Made by a program: the position numbers and the translations under genes. From Pantoea sp. SOD02 (GTDB lineage Bacteria > Pseudomonadota > Gammaproteobacteria > Enterobacterales > Enterobacteriaceae), in NCBI RefSeq assembly GCF_024707505.1, contig NZ_CP102604.1, positions 2,480,001 through 2,544,000 of the forward strand: DNA of 64,000 nt, in the 5' to 3' direction. Below the pieces are notes generated by a model. That model had not been told where the DNA came from, searched no databases, and worked only from the letters and a program-made list of their open reading frames with translations. Shown piece by piece: positions 27,346 through 36,202 of this stretch. Every line of letters begins with the position of its first letter. Within the stretch, counting starts at the first letter, position 1.

Positions 27346-29934
27346 ATGAGTCACAGTCTGCACTGGCACGCGGGCGCGCGCAGTCGCCTGCTGCTGTTTA
27401 ATCTGCTGGTGATGTCGGTGACGCTGGCGGTGAGCCTGGTAGCGATTTTTGGATTTCGCCACGCAGGTCACATTCAGGAACAGGCGCAGGCACAAACGCT
27501 GGCCGATATGAACGGCAGCCTGGCGCTGGCGCGTGATACCGCCAATGTGGCGATCGCCGCGGTGCGCTTATCGCAGGTGGTCGGTGCGCTGGAGTATCAG
27601 AGCGAATCGGCGCGCCTGCAGCAAACGCAGCAAGAGCTGCAGCGGTCGCTGAGCTTACTGGCGAATGCGCCGCTGGCGTCGCAACAGCCGCAGCTGCTAA
27701 CGCGCATCCGCGAGCGCAGCCAGATGCTGGAACAGACCATCAACCAATTGCTGCGCGCCGGGCATCTGCGCCATCTGCAGCGCAACGTCATGCTCAGCGG
27801 GCTGTGGCAATCACAGCTATTACTCAATCGCATTGATGTGCTAACCCGCACCGATGCCCCTTCCGCCGCGCTGCGCCAGCAAACCCACAGCTTATTCAGC
27901 GTGGCGATTCAATCCAGCGCGCCGCAGGCCGCAGTGCAGCAACTGCAATCGGTGCTGCGTCAGTGGCAAGCGTTAAGGCTCAAGGGCGTGCTGAATACCC
28001 AGGTGCAACGGCTGATCGCCACCAGCAATGATTTGCAGCCGGTGGCGCAGCAGCTGGAGCAGAGTGATATCGCCATCGCCTACGCCACCTATCGCATCAA
28101 AGCGCTGGTGGCGATGCTCAACGACGACATCACCCACTACGTGCAACTGGTGGCGCAGCAGAGCGACGCTCGCAGCGCGGTAACCCATGAAGAGCTGGAT
28201 TCGATCATCGGTTTTATCGGCCTGTTTATGCTGCTGGCGCTGCTGATCACCGGTTACGCCGGTTACTACATCTACCGCAATCTCGGTTCGAGTCTCACCG
28301 CCATCGCCCACGCCATGACGCGGCTGGCGCAGGGAGAAAAGAGCGTCAACGTGCCCGGTCTGGCGCGGCGCGATGAGTTGGGCGATCTGGCGCGCGCCTT
28401 CAACGTGTTTGCGCGCAATACCGCGTCGCTGGCGCACACCTCGCGCTTGCTAAAAGAGAAAAGCAACCAGCTGGAATCGACCTTTCTTGCGATGCGCGAC
28501 GGCTTTGCGCTGTTTGATAACAGCGGTCAGCTGGTGGTGTGGAATGCACAATATGCCGAACTGCTCGGCATTGCGCCGCGCGAACTGCATCGCGGTTTGC
28601 ACTATCAGCAGCTTCTGAAACGCGTCGATGTTGAGCTCAACGGCTTAGCCGATGCGCAGGAAGTGCGGCTGGCGGATGGGCGCACGCTGGAGCTGCGCTT
28701 CAGCCCGGTGCCACGGCGCGGCATGGTGAATACCGTGCTGGAACGCACCACACGCAAGGCACTGGAAGAGGCGCTGCTGCACAGCCAGAAGATGAAAGCG
28801 GTTGGACAGCTGACCGGCGGACTGGCGCACGACTTCAATAATCTGCTGGCGGTGATCATCGGCAGCCTGGCGTTAACCGTCGATCAGCTGCCGCCCGGCA
28901 CGCTCGCCAGCCGTATCGATCGTGCGCGTCAGGCCGCCGACCGCGCGGCACAGCTGACGCAGCGCTTGCTGGCCTTTTCGCGCAAGCAGGCGCTCTATCC
29001 GCGCGCGGTGTCGGTGGTTGAGCTGGTGGATAATTTGCATTCGCTGCTGCAACACGCACTTTTGCCCGGCCAGCAGCTGGTGATCGATGCGCAGCGTCCC
29101 GGCTGGCCAGCATGGATCGATGCCGGACAGCTGGAGAATGCGCTGATCAATCTGGTGGTCAACGCGCGCGATGCGATGGCGCAGCAGAGCGGCGAAATCC
29201 GCCTGCGTATCTGGAATCAGCGCAAACCGGAAGCCGACGGCAAGCGCGATCGCGTCACCATTGAAGTGATCGATCATGGCTGCGGCATGTCGGCCGAGGT
29301 GCGTGAACAGGTGTTCGAGCCGTTCTTCACCACCAAAGCGATTGGCAGCGGCAGCGGTTTGGGCTTATCGATGGTGTATGGCTTTGTGCGCCAATCCGGC
29401 GGGCAGATCGAGCTGGAAACCGCGCCGGGACAAGGCACCACCGTGCGGCTGTTATTGCCGCGCGCGCCTGAAGCGGCACAACCGCTTAGCGTTCCGCCGC
29501 CGCTGGTGCCACAGGCCAGCAACGATCGGCTGGTGTTGGTGCTGGATGATGAACCGACGGTGCGACAAACGCTGTGCGAACATCTGCATCAGCTGGGTTA
29601 TCTGACGCTGGAGTGTGGCGACGGCGAAAGCGCGCTGACGCTGCTGCGCCAGACGCCGGATATCGAGTTGCTAATCAGTGATTTGATGCTGCCGGGCGGC
29701 ATTAACGGCGCGGATGTAATTCGTCAGGCACAGGCGCAGTGGCCCCATCTGGCGACGGTGTTGATTAGCGGTCAGGATTTGCGCCAGACGCAGGTAACGC
29801 TGCCGCTGTGTGAGCGGCTGGCGAAACCCTGGCATCAGGCGCAGCTGGTGCAGGCGCTGGAGCGCGCCTGGCAGCGCAGTGAACGGCTTAGTCGCGCGCG
29901 GCAGGCTGCCACAACGGCACCCCTTTCCCCGTAA
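27346..29934 (+). CDS. Hybrid sensor histidine kinase
   Basis: An 862-residue membrane sensor. Transmembrane helix about 16-38, a periplasmic helical sensor domain of about 240 residues (TorS-like length), second transmembrane helix about 285-310, HAMP (about 310-362), PAS (about 375-460), then a dimerisation domain with His495 in GGLAHDFNNLL. The ATPase domain has N box NLVVNARDAM, GCGMS and GSGLGLSMVYGF. A C-terminal receiver has Asp779 (ISDLMLPGG). The ATG at 27346 is 8 nt from AAGGAG; a GTG nine bases earlier lies inside that site. There is no Hpt domain in the protein. The likely partner is the regulator at 20313. The 3' end overlaps phnE by 47 bp, tail to tail. Confidence 0.92.
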   Translation: MSHSLHWHAGARSRLLLFNLLVMSVTLAVSLVAIFGFRHAGHIQEQAQAQTLADMNGSLALARDTANVAIAAVRLSQVVGALEYQSESARLQQTQQELQRSLSLLANAPLASQQPQLLTRIRERSQMLEQTINQLLRAGHLRHLQRNVMLSGLWQSQLLLNRIDVLTRTDAPSAALRQQTHSLFSVAIQSSAPQAAVQQLQSVLRQWQALRLKGVLNTQVQRLIATSNDLQPVAQQLEQSDIAIAYATYRIKALVAMLNDDITHYVQLVAQQSDARSAVTHEELDSIIGFIGLFMLLALLITGYAGYYIYRNLGSSLTAIAHAMTRLAQGEKSVNVPGLARRDELGDLARAFNVFARNTASLAHTSRLLKEKSNQLESTFLAMRDGFALFDNSGQLVVWNAQYAELLGIAPRELHRGLHYQQLLKRVDVELNGLADAQEVRLADGRTLELRFSPVPRRGMVNTVLERTTRKALEEALLHSQKMKAVGQLTGGLAHDFNNLLAVIIGSLALTVDQLPPGTLASRIDRARQAADRAAQLTQRLLAFSRKQALYPRAVSVVELVDNLHSLLQHALLPGQQLVIDAQRPGWPAWIDAGQLENALINLVVNARDAMAQQSGEIRLRIWNQRKPEADGKRDRVTIEVIDHGCGMSAEVREQVFEPFFTTKAIGSGSGLGLSMVYGFVRQSGGQIELETAPGQGTTVRLLLPRAPEAAQPLSVPPPLVPQASNDRLVLVLDDEPTVRQTLCEHLHQLGYLTLECGDGESALTLLRQTPDIELLISDLMLPGGINGADVIRQAQAQWPHLATVLISGQDLRQTQVTLPLCERLAKPWHQAQLVQALERAWQRSERLSRARQAATTAPLSP

Positions 29935-30772
29935 TGTAACGTTTACGCAGCTTGCTGGAGACCATGTCCATGATCATCACCACCGCCACCAGAATCAGGG
30001 TCAGGAACATCACCACATCCCAGTTCCATAAACGCATGTTCTCGGCATACACCAGACCAACGCCGCCCGCGCCGACAAAGCCGAGCACCGCTGCGGAGCG
30101 GGTGTTGGACTCAATCTGATACAGGCTGAGCGCGAGGAAGGTCGGGAACGACTGGGTGAAAATGCCGTAGCGATGTTTCTGCAGGCTGTTCGCGCCGACC
30201 GCGCTGAGGCCGCGACTCGGCGAGCGCTCCACCGCTTCATGGCCTTCGGCGTAGAGTTTGCCGAGCAAGCCGACATCCTGCATCACAATCGCCAGCACGC
30301 CAGCCAGCGGCCCCATGCCGACGGCGCGCACGAAGATCAGCCCCCAAATCGCCATGTCGATGCCGCGCAGCACATCCAGCACGCGACGCACCACCAGCGA
30401 AATCGGGCGTGTAACCGGATCGTGCATCACGTTGCGCGCCGCCAGGAACGAGACCGGCAAGGCAATCAGCGATGCGGTCAGCGTGCCGGAGAACACAATC
30501 GCCAGCGTAATCCCGACCTGAGTGAAGTAGTAACCAAACGGCCAGTTGAGGAAATCCTGCCAGACAAACATGCGCAGGAAATAGCGGCTAAGCTGCTGGC
30601 AGCCAATGAGAAAACGGCTCCACTCAATGCCAAAGAATTCGAAGAAGAACAGGTAATAGAGCGCGATGGCAAGCGCCACCAGCGCAACGCGGCGCAGATA
30701 GCGGTTCTGCGCGGCAAACAGGGCGGCATGCTCTTGTTTGAGTTTGGCGACATCCGGCGCTAAGGCGATCAT
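29888..30772 (-). CDS. phnE: Phosphonate ABC transporter permease PhnE (second)
   Basis: 294 residues, six or so transmembrane helices with GLVGAGGIG-type coupling region FVGAGGVGLVYAENMRLWNWD near the C terminus. N-terminal MIALAPDVAKLKQEHAALFA is cytosolic. With the other PhnE it would make a heterodimeric channel for phosphonates. The start overlaps the stop of the upstream permease by 4 bp (ATGA). Last gene of the phn operon; 47 bp of its 3' end overlap the histidine kinase gene on the other strand. Confidence 0.92.
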   Translation of the reverse strand: MIALAPDVAKLKQEHAALFAAQNRYLRRVALVALAIALYYLFFFEFFGIEWSRFLIGCQQLSRYFLRMFVWQDFLNWPFGYYFTQVGITLAIVFSGTLTASLIALPVSFLAARNVMHDPVTRPISLVVRRVLDVLRGIDMAIWGLIFVRAVGMGPLAGVLAIVMQDVGLLGKLYAEGHEAVERSPSRGLSAVGANSLQKHRYGIFTQSFPTFLALSLYQIESNTRSAAVLGFVGAGGVGLVYAENMRLWNWDVVMFLTLILVAVVMIMDMVSSKLRKRYITGKGVPLWQPAARD

Positions 30773-31632
30773 GCTGTGTCTCCTTCCACTACGCGGCGAC
30801 GCAGCCAGCCGGACAGCGTATCCAGCAGCGACACCACCACAATGATCAGCAACAGCGTGATGCTGACCTGATCGTAACGATCGAGTTTGATATTGGTCAT
30901 CAGCTCTTGCCCGATACCGCCCGCACCCACTAAACCAAGGATGGTTGAGGAACGGAAGTTGATTTCCAGACGCATAAAGCTGTAGGAGAGAAACGTCGGT
31001 TTGACCTGCGGCCAGAAGGCAAAGCGCATGCGCTGCAGTTTGCTGGCACCGCACGCCGCAAGGCCGCGCACCGGTTTATCTGAGGCGCTTTCAATCGCTT
31101 CGTAAAACAGTTTGGTCAGGCTGCCGACGGTGTGCAGCGCCAGCGCGAGGAAGCCGGGAATAGCGCCAATTCCGAACGCCATCACGAACATCACCGCCCA
31201 CGCCAGTTCCGGCATGGTACGCAGGAAGGCGACAAAGGCGCGGATCGCCACCCGCAGGCTGCGCGGCGTTTGGGTGTTATCGGCGGCGAAAAACGCCAGC
31301 ACACCAGCAACGGCCACCGCCACGATGGTGGACGACAGCGCCAGCTGCAAGGTTTCCCAGATCAGCGGCAGCTGAAAGTGTAAGCGATAGCCCCAATAGG
31401 CCAGCGAGCCTTCCGTTTTGCCGTCGGCGAACAGTAATGACAAATGCAGCACCGGCATAGTTTCGCCGATGTAGTCAAAAAAGTGTGGCAGCGACTGCCA
31501 GACGGTAAGCAGGTTAAATTCCGCCATCTTGCCCGCGGCCAGATAGAGCGCCAGCAACAGCAGCGACCACAGCAGCGAGTCGCGTTTTTGCTGGCGGCGG
31601 ATGCGTTGGTAGTAGTGTTCGAAATCGGTCAA
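30769..31632 (-). CDS. phnE: Phosphonate ABC transporter permease PhnE (first)
   Basis: 287 residues with six transmembrane helices, VAFLRTMPELAWAVMFVMAFGIG and the coupling loop SSTILGLVGAGGIGQELMTN. The start is a TTG (complement of 31630-31632) after AGGAA, and the spacer between them holds seven consecutive C on the coding strand. No ATG is suitably placed. A REP-like pair separates it from phnD, 84 bp upstream. Coupled to the second phnE by ATGA. Confidence 0.9.
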   Translation of the reverse strand: MTDFEHYYQRIRRQQKRDSLLWSLLLLALYLAAGKMAEFNLLTVWQSLPHFFDYIGETMPVLHLSLLFADGKTEGSLAYWGYRLHFQLPLIWETLQLALSSTIVAVAVAGVLAFFAADNTQTPRSLRVAIRAFVAFLRTMPELAWAVMFVMAFGIGAIPGFLALALHTVGSLTKLFYEAIESASDKPVRGLAACGASKLQRMRFAFWPQVKPTFLSYSFMRLEINFRSSTILGLVGAGGIGQELMTNIKLDRYDQVSITLLLIIVVVSLLDTLSGWLRRRVVEGDTA

Positions 31633-31654
31633 GGGGGGGATTCCTGTATAACCA

Positions 31655-31705
31655 GGTCGCCATGAATGGCGACCCTACAATGTAGGGTGCGCATTAATGC
31701 GCACC
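31655..31705. repeat. REP-like palindrome pair inside the phn operon
   Basis: The minus element 31655-31678 (GGTCGCCAT-GA-ATGGCGACC, CTAC) and the plus element 31682-31705 (GTAG, GGTGCGCAT-TA-ATGCGCACC), 3 bp apart, fill most of the 84-bp gap between phnD and phnE. The second has compensated stem changes. Confidence 0.9.
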
Positions 31706-31716
31706 GTTGTGAAGGC

Positions 31717-32643
31717 TTAACCGCGCGTACCCTTCATCAAATCACGCTTCATATCGATGATGTTCTGATAATCCGCCACGGTAGCCGGGCCGATGTGCTG
31801 GGTACCGCCAACCGCTTTAACAAAGCAGCCGTGATCTTCTTTATCCAGTTTCTTGATGGTGGCAACCACCTTCGCTTTGAAGTCAGCGGGCAGGTTGTTG
31901 CTCACCAGAATCGGACCGTTCGGGATCAACGGCGACTGCCAGATGATGCGGATCTGCTTCATCAGGTCAGGATGATCCATACGAATCAAACGGCCAAAGG
32001 CACCCGAGGTATAACCGGTTTCGCGGTCGCCAATCAGTGAGGTCCAGGTCACCGCGCCTTCGAACTGACCGTTCAGCACGCCAAGAATGTCCTGCTCGTG
32101 GCCGCCGGAGAAGGTGACGCTGGAGAAGGTGTTGTTGTACTTATCGTCAACCGTGCCGCCGAACTCTTTCTTGAACGCCTGGTTCGGCATCAGGAAGCCA
32201 GAAGTGGAATCCGGGTCGGCCATGCCGAACGATTTGCCTTTCAGGTCTTCCAGCTTTTTGTATGGGCTGTCAGCTTTAACGATCACCACCGAGTGATACC
32301 CTTGTGAACCATCTTTGTCGTCCACCACGATGCCCACCACATCCACCGCTTTCGGGTTTTGCAGGTAAACCGAGGCAAACGAAGCCGGTGACATGCTCAG
32401 CACCAGATCGATTTTGTTGCCCAGCAAGCCCTGAATCACGCCTGAATAGTCAGACGAGTTGCGCAGTTTGGTATCCACCTGCAACTCTTTGTCGAAGAAA
32501 TCTTTAACACACTGGTTGTCACCAATCTGCTGCGTGGCGTTCTGGCCGCCAAGAATCCCGAGGTTCAACTCTTTTGGTGCATCCGCTGCGTTTGCGCCAA
32601 ATGCCATCGCAATAGTCAGTAAAGCTAAAGAAGTCAGTTTCAT
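31717..32643 (-). CDS. phnD: Phosphonate ABC transporter periplasmic binding protein PhnD
   Basis: A 308-residue precursor. The signal peptide MKLTSLALLTIAMAFGANA has cleavage before ADAPKELN. The mature protein has LNLGILGGQNATQQ, DYSGVIQGLLGNKIDLVLSM, KGKSFGMADPDSTSGFLMP and SGGHEQDILGVLNGQF, all typical of PhnD, which captures 2-aminoethylphosphonate and other phosphonates. It lies 26 bp downstream of phnC. Followed by a REP-like pair that may shield its mRNA and keep the binding protein abundant (inference). Confidence 0.94.
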   Translation of the reverse strand: MKLTSLALLTIAMAFGANAADAPKELNLGILGGQNATQQIGDNQCVKDFFDKELQVDTKLRNSSDYSGVIQGLLGNKIDLVLSMSPASFASVYLQNPKAVDVVGIVVDDKDGSQGYHSVVIVKADSPYKKLEDLKGKSFGMADPDSTSGFLMPNQAFKKEFGGTVDDKYNNTFSSVTFSGGHEQDILGVLNGQFEGAVTWTSLIGDRETGYTSGAFGRLIRMDHPDLMKQIRIIWQSPLIPNGPILVSNNLPADFKAKVVATIKKLDKEDHGCFVKAVGGTQHIGPATVADYQNIIDMKRDLMKGTRG

Positions 32644-32669
32644 TCTTAGGTTTTCTCTTGCTGTGGGAG

Positions 32670-33500
32670 TTAGTGGAGCTGGTTAATTTCGTCGCCGTAC
32701 AGCTCATGCATCAGGCCGTCGGTCAACTGGGAAGGATGTCCATCGAACAGGATTTTTCCGCGCTGAATGCCGATCACGCGGGTACAGTAGCTTTTAACCA
32801 GTTCGATGGAGTGCAGGTTCACCATCACGCTGATGCCCTGCTCGCTCACCTGACGCAGCACATCCATGATGCGTTTGGTGTTTTTCGGATCGAGTGACGC
32901 CACCGGTTCATCCGCCAGCAAAATGCGCGGGTTTTGCATCAATGCCCGGCAAATCGCCACGCGCTGCATCTGGCCGCCAGAGAGATTTTCCGCACGCTGC
33001 AGCGCCTGCGGCAGCATGTTCATCCACTGCAGCAGTTCGATAGCGCGAGCGCGGTCGGTTTCGGAGAACACTTTGAAGAACGATTTCAGCGTTGAGGTCT
33101 GGCTCAAACGACCGAGCAGCACGTTGGTCAGCACATCAAGGCGCGGCACCAGACAAAAGTCCTGGAAGATCATGCCGCATTCGGTGCGCCACTCACGCAT
33201 CTGGCGGCTATTCAGCGTAACCACATCGCGATCCACTTCGCCGTGACGATTGCTGAGGATGGCGCCTTGCGACGCGCTGATGGTGCCGTTCAGCATGTGT
33301 AACAGTGTCGATTTGCCTGCGCCTGAGCGGCCAATCACCGCTACCAACTCGCCCGCATGCAGATCGAAGCTGACGTTATCCAGCACCTGGTTGGCGCCGT
33401 AGGTTTTGCACAATCCCTGCACCGACAACACCTTGTTGCCCTGCCCTGTCACGTGCGGGTAAGGGTTGTCGACGACGGTTTTCAGTAATGCCTGTGCCAT
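32670..33500 (-). CDS. phnC: Phosphonate ABC transporter ATPase PhnC
   Basis: A 276-residue ATPase: Walker [10 protein letters not shown], signature [19 protein letters not shown], Walker [13 protein letters not shown] and His switch [10 protein letters not shown]. The N-terminal extension of about 20 residues is short and polar. The ATG at 33500 follows GGAG by about 7 nt. It heads the transporter part (phnC, D, E1, E2), behind its own Pho-box-like promoter, in a different position from E. coli, where phnC is first in the whole operon. Confidence 0.94.
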   Translation of the reverse strand: MAQALLKTVVDNPYPHVTGQGNKVLSVQGLCKTYGANQVLDNVSFDLHAGELVAVIGRSGAGKSTLLHMLNGTISASQGAILSNRHGEVDRDVVTLNSRQMREWRTECGMIFQDFCLVPRLDVLTNVLLGRLSQTSTLKSFFKVFSETDRARAIELLQWMNMLPQALQRAENLSGGQMQRVAICRALMQNPRILLADEPVASLDPKNTKRIMDVLRQVSEQGISVMVNLHSIELVKSYCTRVIGIQRGKILFDGHPSQLTDGLMHELYGDEINQLH

Positions 33501-33536
33501 GTTGCACTCCATCTCTTCTGAGGTGTTGATTGCCCG

Positions 33537-33572
33537 CTATTACGGGCAAAACGGATGAAAGCTTGATGACAG
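33537..33572 (-). promoter_or_regulatory. Pho-box-like promoter of phnCDE1E2
   Basis: On the minus strand CTGTCAT-caag-CTTTCAT (33572 down to 33555) gives two 7-bp half-sites with the 11-bp period of PhoB sites, followed 12 bp on by a -10 TAATAG (33542-33537). The ATG of phnC is 37 bp further. PhoB control under phosphate limitation is expected. Confidence 0.65.
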
Positions 33573-33595
33573 TAAAATGATTAAACGGTGACACC

Positions 33596-33668
33596 GTAGG
33601 GTCGCCATTCATGGCGACCGTCCGTTAATGCATGCAACGCACCAGGTCGCCATGAATGGCGACCCTAC
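33596..33668. repeat. REP-like palindrome pair between phnN and phnC
   Basis: The plus element 33596-33619 (GTAG, GGTCGCCAT-TC-ATGGCGACC) and the minus element 33645-33668 (GGTCGCCAT-GA-ATGGCGACC, CTAC). Here the GTAG feet point outward, the opposite of the other pairs. The minus element's CTAC overlaps the last bases of phnN (stop at 33665-33667). Confidence 0.9.
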
Positions 33669-34195
33669 GAAACAATAAGCCGCCGCAGATGCTCGAGGGT
33701 GTCGCTCAACGCGCCATCGTTATTCAACGCATGGCAATGCGCGGGCAGCGGTTCAGCGGCGCGCGCCAGCCGTTTCTCAATCTCCGCTTGCGTCTCGCGC
33801 CCGCGCTGCCGCAAACGCGCTTCCAATACCGCCGGTGAAACTTGCAGCACCAGCGGCAGCAGCTGCGGGCCGTAATGCTGCTGCACAATCGGCAGATGCA
33901 AGCGCGAACCGTTAACCAGCACATTTAGCCCGCGTGCCAGCCACAGATCGATCTCCTCGCCCAGCCCGTAATACATGCCGTGCGCCTGCCAGCTCACGGC
34001 GAACAAGCCCAGTGCCTCGCGCCGTCGGAACTCGGCTTCGCTCAGCGCCACATGGTTCTCGCCGCCCGCATCGGCGGCGCGCGTGATGTAGCGATGGGCG
34101 ATCAGCAGATTCTCCGGCGGCGCCTCGCGCAGCGCGTTCAGCAGGCTGTCTTTTCCCGAGCCCGAAGGCCCGGTAAGCCAGATCAGGCGCGCCAT
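33665..34195 (-). CDS. phnN: Ribose 1,5-bisphosphate phosphokinase PhnN
   Basis: A 176-residue guanylate-kinase-like enzyme that phosphorylates ribose 1,5-bisphosphate to PRPP, the last step of the C-P lyase pathway. Walker A is [14 protein letters not shown] near the start; [20 protein letters not shown] and [19 protein letters not shown] are typical. It overlaps phnM by one base (TGATG). The gene end merges into the REP-like pair at 33645-33668. Confidence 0.94.
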   Translation of the reverse strand: MARLIWLTGPSGSGKDSLLNALREAPPENLLIAHRYITRAADAGGENHVALSEAEFRRREALGLFAVSWQAHGMYYGLGEEIDLWLARGLNVLVNGSRLHLPIVQQHYGPQLLPLVLQVSPAVLEARLRQRGRETQAEIEKRLARAAEPLPAHCHALNNDGALSDTLEHLRRLIVS

Positions 34196-35331
34196 CAGAA
34201 CACCAGCTTGCCTTGCGACCAGACGTGACGAATGTGCGAATGACCATGTTCGGTATGCGCCAGCACCAGATCGGCACGCAGTCCTTCGGCGATGCGGCCG
34301 CGATCGTGCAGACCAATCGCCCGCGCCGGATTACTGGTCACCAGCGCAGCAGCCTGCGGTAACGTCAGCGTGTTGCGTTCATCTGCCACCAGGCGGAACA
34401 CCGCATCGAGCAAGCTGGCCGGATAGTAATCGGAGGAGAGAATATCCAGCAGGCCGTGGCTTGCGAGGTCCGCCGCCGCCACGTTACCGGAGTGCGAACC
34501 GCCGCGCACGATGTTGGGCGCGCCCATCAGCACCTGCATGCCGCATTCACGCGACGCGCGTGCTGCCTCCAGCGTGGTAGGGAATTCGGCGATGGCGCTG
34601 CCGACGTCATGGGATTCAGCCACGTGCGCCGCCGTAGCATCATCGTGGCTGGCGATCGGAATGCCGCGCGAACGGCACAAACTGGAGATGGCGTTGCGAT
34701 TCGGCGTGGAGAATTCGGCGGCCAGCGCCAGTTGCTCACGCTCAAACTGATCCATCTGCTCGTCGTTGAGCTGATATTTGCCCTGATAATAGGTGCGATA
34801 CATCTCCAGCGAGGCGTACTGACGCTGACCCGGCGAGTGATCCATCAGTGAAACCAGCGACAGCTCTGGCGTGTTCATCAACTTCTCAAACAGTGGCAGC
34901 GTGGTGTGATGCGGCAGCTCACAGCGCAGATGCAAATGGTGATCGGCGCGGTTAATGCCTTTGCGATTGCTGTCCTGAATCGCCTCGATCATCTTGTTGA
35001 GGTTTTCAATGCGATGCCCGCCATCGCGCACGTCACCAACGCCAATCGCGTCCAGCACCGTGGTGATGCCGCTGGCAACCATTAACGCATCGTGGCTGCT
35101 CATCGCCGAGTGCGCGGGCCAATCCACTTTGGGGCGTGGCGTGAAGAATTTGTCGAGATTATCGGTGTGCAGCTCTACCAAACCCGGCAGCAGGAAGGCG
35201 TTTTCGCCATCCAGCGCGCCCGGCAACTGGCTGACGCTGTCGCTAAAGCTAGCGATGCGCCCGTCACGGATCTCCAGTGAACCCGCCACTACGGCCTGCT
35301 CCAGCACCAGCCGGACGTTATTAATGATCAT
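34195..35331 (-). CDS. phnM: Alpha-D-ribose 1-methylphosphonate 5-triphosphate diphosphatase PhnM
   Basis: A 378-residue amidohydrolase-fold enzyme that removes pyrophosphate from the triphosphate intermediate, giving the 5-phosphate used by PhnJ. Metal ligands are in [33 protein letters not shown] and [21 protein letters not shown] precedes the ATG, which overlaps the phnL stop by 4 bp. Length agrees with E. coli PhnM (378). Confidence 0.95.
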   Translation of the reverse strand: MIINNVRLVLEQAVVAGSLEIRDGRIASFSDSVSQLPGALDGENAFLLPGLVELHTDNLDKFFTPRPKVDWPAHSAMSSHDALMVASGITTVLDAIGVGDVRDGGHRIENLNKMIEAIQDSNRKGINRADHHLHLRCELPHHTTLPLFEKLMNTPELSLVSLMDHSPGQRQYASLEMYRTYYQGKYQLNDEQMDQFEREQLALAAEFSTPNRNAISSLCRSRGIPIASHDDATAAHVAESHDVGSAIAEFPTTLEAARASRECGMQVLMGAPNIVRGGSHSGNVAAADLASHGLLDILSSDYYPASLLDAVFRLVADERNTLTLPQAAALVTSNPARAIGLHDRGRIAEGLRADLVLAHTEHGHSHIRHVWSQGKLVF

Positions 35332-36032
35332 GCTTCTGCTCCTGCTTTCATTGGCTGCATGACGTGCAGGCGATCGGCTACGCGTTCGCGCACCGCTTCG
35401 TCATGGAAAATACCGACAATGGCGGCACCACGGGCGCGCGCCTGTTCAATCAATTCCACCACTGCGGCGCTGTTGGCGCTGTCGAGCGAGGCGGTCGGCT
35501 CATCCAGCAGCAGCACCGGATAGTCGGCGATAAAGCCGCGTGCGATGTTGACACGCTGCTGCTCGCCGCCCGAGAAGGTCGACGGTGCCAGCGACCACAA
35601 ACGCTCCGGCACGTTAAGACGCGTCAGCAGCTCTTTGGCGCGCTTTTCGCAGAAGGCGCGCTCGGTGCCACGCTCCAGCAGCGGCTGCATGACGATCTCC
35701 AGCGTCGGCACGCGTGGGATAACGCGCAAAAACTGGCTGACCCAGCCGACGGTGTGACAGCGAATCGCCAGAATCTGCCGCGCGGGCGCGTTGGCCATGT
35801 CGATCCATTCGCCCTGATGTTGCAGCCAGATGTGGCCGCTGTTGGCCTGATAGTTGCCGTACAGCGCACGCAGCAGCGTAGATTTTCCGCTGCCGGAGCG
35901 GCCATGCAGCACCACGCATTCGCCGCCGCTGACTTCAAGATTGGCGTCCTGCAATACCGGCAGCGCGGCGCTGCTTTGGTTGTGCAGCACAAAGGTTTTG
36001 CTCAGATGCTCTACGCGCAGTAAAGGTTGCAT
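35328..36032 (-). CDS. phnL: C-P lyase core-associated ATPase-like protein PhnL
   Basis: A 234-residue ABC-type ATPase: Walker [12 protein letters not shown], signature [15 protein letters not shown], Walker [13 protein letters not shown]. PhnL is part of the C-P lyase machinery with PhnGHI and is not a transporter subunit. The start [10 protein letters not shown] at 36032 follows CAGGA; the open frame continues into the adjacent repeat, which is chance. It is separated from phnK by 170 bp that contain three REP-like elements. Confidence 0.94.
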   Translation of the reverse strand: MQPLLRVEHLSKTFVLHNQSSAALPVLQDANLEVSGGECVVLHGRSGSGKSTLLRALYGNYQANSGHIWLQHQGEWIDMANAPARQILAIRCHTVGWVSQFLRVIPRVPTLEIVMQPLLERGTERAFCEKRAKELLTRLNVPERLWSLAPSTFSGGEQQRVNIARGFIADYPVLLLDEPTASLDSANSAAVVELIEQARARGAAIVGIFHDEAVRERVADRLHVMQPMKAGAEA

Positions 36033-36076
36033 AGTGATGTCCTGATGGTTTTGATAGTTGTGCTGGTCTTCGAGAA

Positions 36077-36193
36077 GGTCGCCATAAATGGCGACCCTAC
36101 GGGCAATACGGTTGCATTGGGCACGTCGTAGGGTCGCCATTTATGGCGACCGGCGAAATTGGGCACGTCGTAGGGTCGCCATTTATGGCGACC
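36077..36193. repeat. Triple REP-like cluster with tandem duplication
   Basis: Minus element 36077-36100, then two plus elements 36128-36151 and 36170-36193, all with core GGTCGCCAT-NN-ATGGCGACC. The last two sit in a 42-bp tandem duplication starting TTGGGCACGTC. The cluster fills the phnK-phnL gap. Confidence 0.9.
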
Positions 36194-36202
36194 TTGTTCA
36201 TC

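Noticed and set aside
30773..31054. N-terminal extension of the second phnE
   Set aside because: The residues are translated out of frame from the first phnE 3' end; the ATGA overlap at 30769-30772 marks the true start.
36033..36140. Extension of phnL into the repeat cluster
   Set aside because: The encoded residues are translated REP sequence; the ATG at 36032 aligns with family starts.
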